NCBI GenBank assembly: GCA_022571515.1
Contig: JACZXQ010000003.1
Coordinates: 25,001-89,000, forward strand
Direction of reading: 5' to 3'
DNA: 64,000 bases
From: Gemmatimonadota bacterium
GTDB taxonomy: Bacteria > Gemmatimonadota > Gemmatimonadetes > Longimicrobiales > Gaopeijiaceae
Shown here: positions 37,103 to 44,880 of the stretch, in pieces
Numbering within the stretch: the first letter of the stretch is position 1
Layout of the letters: the number at the start of each line of letters is the position of its first letter
Translations under genes and position numbers: made by a program
The notes under the pieces: model-generated
Seen by the model: only the letters and a program-made list of their open reading frames with translations
The model's database searches: none
What the model was told of the DNA's origin: nothing

Positions 37103-37747
37103 ATGAGCCTGACCGAACAACTCGAGAAAATTCGTGAGGGTGCAGCCGAGCGCATCCCAGCAGCCAGCATTGCCATTATGCACAGAGCTACCGAGGACCT
37201 TCGCGCATCGGGGATCATGGACCGCGTCCTCAAAATCGGCGACAGCATGCCGGCGTTCAACCTCGAGAACACACGCGGTGAAACGGTGAACTCTGCGGAC
37301 CTTCTGGCAAAGGGACCTCTGGTGGTGAGTTTCTTTCGTGGCAAGTGGTGACCCTACTGCAATGCAGAGCTGTATGCTCTGGGGAGAGCCGCTGGTCGAT
37401 TCGAAGAACTCGGTGCCACGCTGATCCTAATCACGCCGCAAGAACCCGAGCACAGCAGCGCGATGATCGAACAGCACAAGTTAGACTTCGATATCCTGTG
37501 GGATCACAACAACGAGCTGGCCACACAGTTCGGTCTCGCGTTTGATCTGTCCGAGGACCTCGTCGAAGTGTACCGCAACTTCGGCATTGACCTTCCCGGG
37601 GACCAAGGCGTTGACGGATGGACCCTGCCCATGCCGGGCCGATTCGTGATCGATTCCGGCGGCGTCATTCGATCTGTCGATAGTGACCCCGATTACACGT
37701 TTCGGCCCGAGCCACAGACCACGGTGGATTTCGTAGCGACCCTCTAG
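37103..37747 (+). CDS. Peroxiredoxin-like selenoprotein (in-frame TGA read as selenocysteine)
   Basis: The 214-residue AhpC/TSA-family protein has an N-terminal helical region, then a thioredoxin fold (IGDSMPAFNLENTRG, GPLVVSFFRGKW). TGA at 37349-37351 is codon 83. It replaces the first Cys of the family's W-C-P-Y-C motif: FFRGKW-[TGA]-PYCNAELYAL. The frame then stays open for 131 codons with normal family features (LGATLILITPQ, LWDHNNELATQFGLAF, MPGRFVIDSGGVIR) to TAG 37745. A hairpin at 37365-37381 meets bacterial SECIS rules. The product would be a selenium-dependent peroxidase or thiol oxidoreductase with a U83-x-x-C86 pair. ATG 37103 follows AAGGGGAG. A nonsense mutation is the alternative, but nothing else is decayed. 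No sel genes are in the window. Confidence 0.82.
37365..37381 (+). promoter_or_regulatory. Candidate bacterial SECIS hairpin
   Basis: CAGAGC (37365-37370) and GCTCTG (37376-37381) pair perfectly around loop TGTAT. The loop starts 19 bases after the TGA and has G as its second base. Known bacterial SECIS elements have an upper stem of at least 4 bp, a small loop with G in the first two positions and about 16-37 nt between UGA and loop; all are met. SelB would bind here and deliver Sec-tRNA. Confidence 0.7.
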
Positions 37748-37962
37748 ACGCGGCATGGTGCCGAAGCGAGCGAGTTTCTGCGCGGGGCTCGTGGTTTGTC
37801 ACCATCGGCCGCCGCCCGATGTCGATAAGGGCGCCCAACCGGCACGCCCAACCCACGGTTGCGAGCCCGCCACAGTCCCGTATGTTGAAGCTCCACTTAC
37901 AAGAGCACTGCACGTCTGTCCGTCCACCGGACAACGCGTTACCCGCGGCGAGGAGAGTTTTC

Positions 37963-39987
37963 ATGCGGACTCGTACTCTTATCTTTGGCCTGTTCACGCT
38001 GGTCCTGACTCTACCGTCGTTCACGGCCGCCCAGGAACCGGACGGCACACTCGCGCTCAAGACCTACCTGGATTGGGAGACGGTGGGGAACCCACAGGTC
38101 TCACCGGACGGCGCCCAGATCCTGTTCACGCGCGGTTGGGTGGACAAGATCAACGATCGCCGGCGGTCCTCCATCTGGGTCATGAACGCCGACGGATCGA
38201 GGAGCCGCGTGCTCATCGAGGGCTCCGACCCTATCTGGTCTCCGGACGGGACGCGGGTCGCGTTCATGGACGAGGGCGAGCCGGATGGCCGTCAGATTTT
38301 CGTGCGCTGGATGGACGCCGAGGGCTCCATCACGCAGATCACGCGGGTCGAGAAGTCGCCCGCCAACCTCCGCTGGTCACCCGACGGAACGCAAATCTCG
38401 TTCACGATGTCCGTCGACTCGGACGACAGCGAGTGGAAGGTGAAGCTTCCCGCACGCCCCGAGGGCGCCAAGTGGACGAAGGACCCCAAGGTCGTCGACC
38501 GCCTCCGCTATCGGCGGGATCGCCGTGGCTTCATCGATGATGGGTACACACACATCTTCGTCGTTCCGGCGGAGGGTGGCACCCCACGGCAACTCACGGA
38601 CGGCGATTGGAACCACAGTGGCCCGGAGTGGATGCCCGACGGTCAAAGCCTGGTCTTCAGTTCACTTCGAGTCGAGGACGCCGAATACGTGTGGCGCGAG
38701 TCCGAGATCTACAGCGTATCCGTCGCTGACGGATCGATTCGGCAGATCACGAACCGGAAGGGTCAGGACGGGAGCCCGGTGCCCTCGCCCGACGGGCGGT
38801 TGATCGCCTACCAGGGCCAGGACTTCTCCGAGGACACCTATCGCGAGAACGGTCTCTATGTCATGAACGCCGACGGCTCGAACTCGCGGCGGATCGCTGG
38901 AGAGCTTGGTCGGGGCTTGGCGAACGTAACCTGGGCCGAGGACGGCAGTGGCGTCTACTTCAACGCGAGCATGAAAGGCACGAGCAACTTCTGGTTCGCG
39001 CCCGTGAACGGGCAACCCCGGCAGGTGACCGAGGGCAACCACATGCTGCGCGTTTCGTCGATCGATTCACGAGGAAACGCGGTGGGAACGCTCTCGAGTT
39101 ACCATGAGCCCGGCGACCTCATCGCGTTCAACGTGACCCGGCCGAACGACATCCGGCAGCTCACCAACGTGAATGCCGACGTGCTCATGGGAGTGACGCT
39201 CGGCGAGGTCGAGGAGATCTGGTACAAGTCGGTGGACGATTTCGATATTCAGGGCTGGATCATCAAGCCACCGAATTTCGACCCGAACCGTACGTACCCG
39301 ATGATGCTCGTCATCCATGGTGGACCCCACGGCATGTACGGAGTGGGCTTCAACTTCGGCTGGCAGAACCATGCGGCCAACGGGTATGTGGTGCTCTACA
39401 CGAACCCGCGGGGCAGCTCAGGATACGGCAGCGCGTTCGGCAACTCCATCAAGAACGCGTATCCGGGTTTCGACTACGACGATCTGATGGCAGGCGTGGA
39501 CCTGGTCGTCGACCGTGGCTACATCGACGAAGACAACATGTTCGTCTATGGCTGCTCGGGAGGCGGCGTGCTGACCTCATGGATCGTGGGTCACACCGAT
39601 CGCTTCGCGGCCGCCTCGGCCAACTGTCCGGTGATCAACTGGTTCTCGTTCGTGGGCACCACCGACGGCGCGGGCTGGTACCACAACTTCAAAGAGTTCC
39701 CCTGGGACGACCCGAGCGAGCACCTGCGCCGTTCGCCGATCATGTACGTGGGCAACGTCTCGACGCCCACCATGCTCATGACGGGTGACAACGACCTGCG
39801 CACACCGATGGGGCAGACGGAGGAGTTCTACCAGGCCCTCAAGGTTCTGAGGGTGCCAACCCTCATGGTCCGATATAAGGACGAGTGGCACGGCACGAGC
39901 TCGAACCCCTCGAACTTCATGCGCACGCAGTTGTTCCTGCGGAAGTGGTTCAAGAAGTGGGAGACGCCGAAAGCCGTTACGCAGTAA
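37963..39987 (+). CDS. Secreted S9-family peptidase (dipeptidyl/acylaminoacyl peptidase type)
   Basis: The 674-residue product has a signal peptide (TLIFGLFTLVLTLPSFTAA) and PD40 propeller repeats (VSPDGAQILFTRG, SPDGTQISFTM, PSPDGRLIAYQG). A C-terminal hydrolase has the putative triad Ser532 in YGCSGGGV, Asp611 in GDNDLRTP and His643 in EWHGTSS. ATG 37963 follows AGGAGAG. It is related to, but clearly different from, the S9 enzyme at 33.4 kb. Both suggest a protein-degrading lifestyle. The 215 bases before it hold no gene that I can support. Confidence 0.9.
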   Translation: MRTRTLIFGLFTLVLTLPSFTAAQEPDGTLALKTYLDWETVGNPQVSPDGAQILFTRGWVDKINDRRRSSIWVMNADGSRSRVLIEGSDPIWSPDGTRVAFMDEGEPDGRQIFVRWMDAEGSITQITRVEKSPANLRWSPDGTQISFTMSVDSDDSEWKVKLPARPEGAKWTKDPKVVDRLRYRRDRRGFIDDGYTHIFVVPAEGGTPRQLTDGDWNHSGPEWMPDGQSLVFSSLRVEDAEYVWRESEIYSVSVADGSIRQITNRKGQDGSPVPSPDGRLIAYQGQDFSEDTYRENGLYVMNADGSNSRRIAGELGRGLANVTWAEDGSGVYFNASMKGTSNFWFAPVNGQPRQVTEGNHMLRVSSIDSRGNAVGTLSSYHEPGDLIAFNVTRPNDIRQLTNVNADVLMGVTLGEVEEIWYKSVDDFDIQGWIIKPPNFDPNRTYPMMLVIHGGPHGMYGVGFNFGWQNHAANGYVVLYTNPRGSSGYGSAFGNSIKNAYPGFDYDDLMAGVDLVVDRGYIDEDNMFVYGCSGGGVLTSWIVGHTDRFAAASANCPVINWFSFVGTTDGAGWYHNFKEFPWDDPSEHLRRSPIMYVGNVSTPTMLMTGDNDLRTPMGQTEEFYQALKVLRVPTLMVRYKDEWHGTSSNPSNFMRTQLFLRKWFKKWETPKAVTQ

Positions 39988-39996
39988 CCCGGCCCT

Positions 39997-40032
39997 GGAG
40001 GGCGCCTCGTTCTAGCGGACGAGGCGCCCTTC
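39997..40032. terminator. Bidirectional terminator hairpin between convergent genes
   Basis: GGGCGCCTCGT (40000-40010) and ACGAGGCGCCC (40019-40029) form a perfect 11-bp stem, extendable by A-T, G-U and G-C pairs, with an 8-base loop. It lies 10 bases after the S9 gene and its right arm is inside the end of the minus-strand M29-like gene, whose stop codon is in the loop. Confidence 0.6.
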
Positions 40033-41193
40033 GCTCACCCACACCTCCTCACCCACGGTGACCGTCGCGTCATGGAAGAAATTCCACCGCACGTAGCCGC
40101 CCTTCACAGTTCCGCCCAGTTCCGTGTTGTCACCCAGCGATAGCCGCACGACGCCCGCCCCATAACCGTAGTAGGGAATCCACGGTGGACCCCTGCTCGG
40201 TATCGCCAGCAGGGGATTGAACCCCAGCGCGAACTCCCGAAACGCCCGGCCCGAACTGCCCGCCGCCTCGAGTTCGGCTTCCACGGCTTCCAGTCCGGTG
40301 GTGGCCGTCATATCCACGACGCGGCCCCGCTCGAACTCCAGCACGAGCCCCTCCACCCTCTGTCCCTGCCACACGGTGGGTGGGAAGGCGATGCGCCCGT
40401 CCACGCTCTCTTCGATCGGCGCTACCCGAACGGCCCCGGCCGGCAACTCGATCTCACGGTCGATGAGGTTCGAGGCAGCGGCGCCCCTGCGCGCGGAGGC
40501 GTCGCCGTCCTGCTTGGTCACGGGCCGGTCACCGATCTGGAACGTGATGTCGGTACCCAGCGGCGTGGTGACACGGACCACCTGGCCACGCATCTCAGCC
40601 TCGAACCGACGCTGGCGTGCCGCAAGGGCGGCATAATCGGTCTGCAGCAGGGCCCTCAGCAACGTCTGGCTGACCGCATGGTCGGTCGGCATCAGGTTAC
40701 CCTGTAAGTCGTACGCGCCCGCCCAGTGGAAGTGGATCGTACGGGCACGTCCGGTACCGAGCAGCGCCTGCATGGCGGCGTAGGGTGCATGCTGTGTCCC
40801 CGTGCCCGGCAACATCACCGCCACGTCGACCTCCAGGAAGTACTCGACCATCTCTTGGACCGTCAGGCCTTCGGAGTCCCGACCGAACGGCGTCTCCCAG
40901 CCCGCCGGGTGCGACCCGTCGACCGCGATCGCGCCCAGATCATGCCCTCCGGCGCGAGCCACCTTGCGGCGAAGCACCGGAACGAGCGGACTGAAATCAC
41001 CGGGCATCGCCACGAGAAGCACCCGCTCGCCGGGCGATACCGCCATGCGCTCGACAAGCTTGGTGGCGACAGCATCCCAGGGCAGTCGAGTTTGGCCGGC
41101 TACTGTGTTGGGCAGTGCGATGGGCGCGGCGGCACAAAGCACTACGGCACTCCAGACGTGTGCTCCAACAAGTGCCTGCGTTCGGTGTCGCAT
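40012..41193 (-). CDS. Secreted M29-like aminopeptidase-family protein
   Basis: The 393-residue product has a signal peptide (GAHVWSAVVLCAAAPIALPN) and resembles M29 (AmpS/AmpT) metallo-aminopeptidases. VRVAPIEESVDGRIAF matches the EVFTAP...DS.V.G region, FREFALGFNPLL the ELALGTNP region, and NFFHDATVTV the H-x-D segment near the end. The usual GTVH metal-ligand His appears as GTVK (ELGGTVKGGY), so catalysis may be altered. Cytoplasmic location is usual for M29, so the signal peptide is also notable. Similarity is judged by eye and is moderate. Confidence 0.6.
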   Translation of the reverse strand: MRHRTQALVGAHVWSAVVLCAAAPIALPNTVAGQTRLPWDAVATKLVERMAVSPGERVLLVAMPGDFSPLVPVLRRKVARAGGHDLGAIAVDGSHPAGWETPFGRDSEGLTVQEMVEYFLEVDVAVMLPGTGTQHAPYAAMQALLGTGRARTIHFHWAGAYDLQGNLMPTDHAVSQTLLRALLQTDYAALAARQRRFEAEMRGQVVRVTTPLGTDITFQIGDRPVTKQDGDASARRGAAASNLIDREIELPAGAVRVAPIEESVDGRIAFPPTVWQGQRVEGLVLEFERGRVVDMTATTGLEAVEAELEAAGSSGRAFREFALGFNPLLAIPSRGPPWIPYYGYGAGVVRLSLGDNTELGGTVKGGYVRWNFFHDATVTVGEEVWVSEGRLVR

Positions 41194-41375
41194 AACGGTC
41201 CGTGGTTGGGGTGTACGATGGGAACGAAAGCTGGGGGGTGGTGCGGTCGGTCGCCAGGGGTACGGCCCCGAGAGCGGACGTGAAGCGCCGCATCATCTTG
41301 CCCGCGTCCGGCCGGGGTCTCACCTTGGGCGAGCCCCTACGAGCTGGGTAGGGCCCGCCTTCGAGCCGAGACGAA

Positions 41376-41792
41376 ATGAGCGTATTCCGCAGAGCAGGAC
41401 CTCTTGCCATGTTGGCCGTCGCAACCGCGCTCCCCACGAGTGCGCAGGAACCCGAAGTGGCTCCGCCCTCGTCGACGCGGGAGGGCGTCTATACCGTAGA
41501 GCAGGCCGAACGTGGTGAGGAGATCATGCATGACGTTTGCGCCAACTGCCACATGGACGACGAGTTCGTGGGCACGTTCATCAAGTCATGGGCGGGCGCG
41601 AGTGTAGGCGACCTTTTCGAGGAGGTCAGCACCTCCATGCCGCAGGATCGGCCCGGCTCACTGCGGCCTCGCCAGTACGCCCAGGTCCTCGCGTACATCT
41701 TCCAGTTGAACGGACTTCCGCCAGGTGAAGTCTTGATGTCGTCCAGTATTGAAGAGTTGAGAGAGATCATCATCGAAGGGAGTCAGGGATGA
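41376..41792 (+). CDS. Periplasmic c-type cytochrome
   Basis: The 138-residue protein has a signal peptide (PLAMLAVATALPTSA) and one haem site, C55-ANC-H59, with MHDVCANCHMDDEF around it. A likely axial methionine is in EVSTSMPQDRPGSL. Its stop overlaps the start of the PQQ dehydrogenase gene, so it is very likely that enzyme's electron acceptor. The 182 bases upstream, shared with the divergent M29-like gene, show no clear promoter. Confidence 0.88.
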   Translation: MSVFRRAGPLAMLAVATALPTSAQEPEVAPPSSTREGVYTVEQAERGEEIMHDVCANCHMDDEFVGTFIKSWAGASVGDLFEEVSTSMPQDRPGSLRPRQYAQVLAYIFQLNGLPPGEVLMSSSIEELREIIIEGSQG

Positions 41793-43798
41793 GATTCAGG
41801 GGATGGAGCACGTGGGCCGCAGCCGCCATGACCGGCGCCCTTCTGCTTGGCCTAACTTCCGGTGCCGCCGGCCAACGGCTGGGCACCGAAGGCGGCGAGT
41901 GGCGCTACTGGGGTGGAGACGAGGGCAGCAGCAGGTACTCGCCACTGGATCAAATCAACGCCGACAACTTCGAGAACCTGGAGGTCGTCTGGCGCTGGAA
42001 GGCAGCCAACTACGGCCCCCAACCCGACTTCATCTACCGGGCTACACCGTTGAAGGTGGGCGACAAGCTGTTCACCGTAGCGGGCTCCCGACGGTCGGTC
42101 GTCGCCATCGATCCGGCCACGGGCGAGACCCTTTGGATGTGGCGCATGCGCAACAATCCGCGTTGGGAAGCCTCTACACGCCAGAACTACGGCAAGGGCG
42201 TGGCGTACGCCGAGGTGGAGGGCAGGGGTGTCGTGTACGTGATCACTCCCGGCTATTACATGGCCGCGCTCGACGCCGAGACGGGCGTTCCGATTCCGTA
42301 CTTCGGCATGAACGGCATCGTCGATCTGCATCTGGGCCTGGGTGACTATCCAGTAGATGCGGACAGGGGGATCCTGAGCTCGGGCGATATAACGTCCTCG
42401 TCCGCCCCCATCGTTGTGAACGGCGTGATCGTCGTGGGCAACTCGCACGACCGCGGGTACTACCCGAGGCGCCCGGAGAACGTCCCGGGACACATCCGCG
42501 GGTACGACGCCAAGACCGGCGAGATGATCTGGAAGTTCAATGTCGTGCCCGATCCGGGTGAATTCGGCCACGACACATGGGAGGGCGACTCCTGGAAGTA
42601 CACCGGTAACGTCTCGGCCTGGGCGCCCCTGTCCGCCGACTCCGAACTCGACATCGTCTATGTCACGACCGACACGCCCACCAACGACTACTACGGCGGT
42701 GATCGTCTAGGCGGGAATCTTTTCGGCACCAGCATCATCGCTCTGAACGCGCAGACGGGGGAGCGCGTCTGGCACTTCCAGATGGTGCATCACGACATCT
42801 GGAACTACGACAACCCGAACGCCCCCAAAGTGCTCGACGTGATGCACGACGGACGCCTGGTACCGATGGTGATCGAGACCACCAAGCAGGGCTGGGCGTA
42901 CGTGTTCGACCGCGAGACCGGCGAGCCGGTGTGGCCGATCGAAGAGAGGTCCGTCCCCCAGTCCGACACGCCCGGCGAGCGGACGTCACCAACTCAGCCC
43001 TTCGTGACCAAGCCGGCGGCCTTCGAGCTGCAAGGCGTGACCGAGGACGACCTCATCGACTTCACGCCCGAGCTGCGAGCGGCGGCCCTCGAGCTTGCCG
43101 GCGAGTACCGCATGGGCCCGCAGTTCAATCCACCATCGTTGCTGAACCACCCCGACGGGACGAACGGCGCGTTCCACGCGCCTGGTGCCAACGGAGGGGC
43201 CAACATCCCGGGGGGTTCGTCCATTGATCCGGATAACGGGATTCTTTACGTGGCCAGCCAAAGGGGTCATTCGGTCATCTCGCTGGTGCCGGGAGGTGAG
43301 GCCCAGCCCCGCCTGTCTAACCTGTGCCCCGATCCGGCCGTGCCGTGCGCCAGTAGCGCCACCTACGTAGCCACCGGCCCAGGTGGTATCCGCGGCCCCC
43401 AGGGGCTGCCGCTGCTGAAGCCACCGTACGGAGCGATCACGGCCATCGACCTGAAGACCGGCGACCACCTGTGGCGCATCCCCAACGGGGACACGCCCGC
43501 CAACATCAAGAACCACCGGGCGCTTCAGGGCCTCGACATCCCGAACACCGGGAAGAACGCCCACGCTACCATCCTCACCACGAAGACGCTGCTGATCTAC
43601 GGGGAGGGCAGGGGCCAGGAGCCCATCCTGCATGCGGTGGACAAGATGACGGGTGAGGAGATCGGGCGGGTCGAGCTTCCGGCTACCACCAATACGGCGA
43701 TGATGTCGTATATGCACGACGGCAGGCAGTTCATCGTGCTCGCGGTGGCCGGAGCCGGCGTAGAGGCCGAGTTGGTGGCGCTGGCCTTGCCCAATTAG
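41789..43798 (+). CDS. PQQ-dependent dehydrogenase (quinoprotein beta-propeller)
   Basis: The 669-residue periplasmic enzyme has a signal peptide (AAAAMTGALLLGLTSGAAG) and an eight-bladed quinoprotein propeller. Tryptophan-docking-type repeats (AIDPATGETLWMW, GYDAKTGEMIWKF, ALNAQTGERVWHF, AIDLKTGDHLWRI) and the QMVHHDIWNYDNPNAP motif mark it as a glucose/alcohol dehydrogenase-like member. It would oxidise a sugar or alcohol with PQQ and pass electrons to the cytochrome c encoded just before it (ATGA overlap). The substrate cannot be predicted. Confidence 0.92.
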   Translation: MRFRGWSTWAAAAMTGALLLGLTSGAAGQRLGTEGGEWRYWGGDEGSSRYSPLDQINADNFENLEVVWRWKAANYGPQPDFIYRATPLKVGDKLFTVAGSRRSVVAIDPATGETLWMWRMRNNPRWEASTRQNYGKGVAYAEVEGRGVVYVITPGYYMAALDAETGVPIPYFGMNGIVDLHLGLGDYPVDADRGILSSGDITSSSAPIVVNGVIVVGNSHDRGYYPRRPENVPGHIRGYDAKTGEMIWKFNVVPDPGEFGHDTWEGDSWKYTGNVSAWAPLSADSELDIVYVTTDTPTNDYYGGDRLGGNLFGTSIIALNAQTGERVWHFQMVHHDIWNYDNPNAPKVLDVMHDGRLVPMVIETTKQGWAYVFDRETGEPVWPIEERSVPQSDTPGERTSPTQPFVTKPAAFELQGVTEDDLIDFTPELRAAALELAGEYRMGPQFNPPSLLNHPDGTNGAFHAPGANGGANIPGGSSIDPDNGILYVASQRGHSVISLVPGGEAQPRLSNLCPDPAVPCASSATYVATGPGGIRGPQGLPLLKPPYGAITAIDLKTGDHLWRIPNGDTPANIKNHRALQGLDIPNTGKNAHATILTTKTLLIYGEGRGQEPILHAVDKMTGEEIGRVELPATTNTAMMSYMHDGRQFIVLAVAGAGVEAELVALALPN

Positions 43799-43829
43799 GC
43801 CCCATTCGGCACGAATCAGTCCGAGCCGG

Positions 43830-44852
43830 TCACCTCTTGATGTGCTTCCTGAGCATCCGGGGACCGACCTCGGCGCCGTAGACGTTGCCCATCCGGTCCA
43901 CGGCCACGCCCTCGGCCGCGCTCGTGCCGGAGTTGTCCGGATCGGGCTCCGGATCCGGGATGAACGTGTGCACCCATCCATCGCGGGCGCTGCCGATGTA
44001 GATGCCGCGATGCCAGCCCGGGTTGCGACCGGCGTTGGACTCCGAGTCGGCCGCATAGAGCACGTCGTTCTCGTCGATGAACAGCCCGCTCGGCCTCCCG
44101 AACTGGGTCCAGGTAGCGAGATGGTTGCCGTCCTGATCGAAAATCTGGATGCGGCTGTTGGCGCGGTCACCCACGAACAGTCGGCCCTGGGAGTCCATGG
44201 CGAGGGCGTGCGGATCCCTGAACTCGCCCGCCTCTGAGCCCGTGCCGCCCCATTCCATGAGGTACGTTCCGTCACTCGAGAACTTGACGATCCGGTTGTT
44301 GCCGCCGGCGTCGTGGCCATCCGCGACAAAGATGTCGCCGTTGGGCGCGACGAGAACGTCCGAGGGTTTGCGGAACCTGTCGGGTCCGTCTCCAGGCACG
44401 CCCTTCTCACCCAGCGTCATGAGCAGCTCGCCGTCCGGGCTGAACTTCAGGATCTCATGCCCCCGGCCCTCCGGCTGCTGCCCGAAGCCGACCGCGTCCG
44501 CGACCCACACGTTGCCCTCACGATCGACGTACATCCCGTGAGGCCAGAGGATCATTCCCGCGCCGAAGCTCTTGAGCAGATTCCCCTCCAGATCGAACTG
44601 AAGGATGGGATCGACCTCGTCCGCACCGTCACACGTGTTGACGCCGCAGCGCTCACCCACCCAAATCGTGCGGCCGTCCGGCGAAGGGTACACGGCGCTC
44701 GTCGCGCCCCAGATCCGCCCCTCCGGCAGCTCGCCCCATACGCCGGGCACCGTGCCGTACGTGTTGCTCTGCGCGTGCGCCGACCCAGCCGCCGCGAGGA
44801 CGGCAAGCGTCACGAGTATCGTCGGGTTTCCTCTTCGACTGAGAACTGACAT
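43830..44852 (-). CDS. Secreted NHL/6-bladed beta-propeller protein
   Basis: The 340-residue protein has a signal peptide (TILVTLAVLAAAGSAHA) and about six NHL-type repeats, such as HGMYVDREGNVWVAD, VLVAPNGDIFVADG and ALAMDSQGRLFVGD. These look like the propeller of peptidyl-alpha-hydroxyglycine lyases, but no mono-oxygenase part exists. ATG 44852 is chosen, with GGAG before it. It follows the ABC-CPBP gene by 28 bases on the same strand. It faces the PQQ dehydrogenase with a 31-base gap. Likely a binding or lyase-like protein; function unknown. Confidence 0.8.
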   Translation of the reverse strand: MSVLSRRGNPTILVTLAVLAAAGSAHAQSNTYGTVPGVWGELPEGRIWGATSAVYPSPDGRTIWVGERCGVNTCDGADEVDPILQFDLEGNLLKSFGAGMILWPHGMYVDREGNVWVADAVGFGQQPEGRGHEILKFSPDGELLMTLGEKGVPGDGPDRFRKPSDVLVAPNGDIFVADGHDAGGNNRIVKFSSDGTYLMEWGGTGSEAGEFRDPHALAMDSQGRLFVGDRANSRIQIFDQDGNHLATWTQFGRPSGLFIDENDVLYAADSESNAGRNPGWHRGIYIGSARDGWVHTFIPDPEPDPDNSGTSAAEGVAVDRMGNVYGAEVGPRMLRKHIKR

Positions 44853-44880
44853 CAAGATCGCTCCGTTTCGAGACCCACGG

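Noticed and set aside
37019-37351. A 110-residue ORF ending at TGA 37351, and a separate ORF from 37463
   Set aside because: These are the two halves of the peroxiredoxin-like gene cut by the in-frame TGA; the true start is ATG 37103 and the frame continues beyond the TGA.
37803-37821. CATCGG/CCGATG hairpin after the peroxiredoxin-like gene
   Set aside because: Six base pairs with no T-run and no conserved context; not enough to call a terminator.
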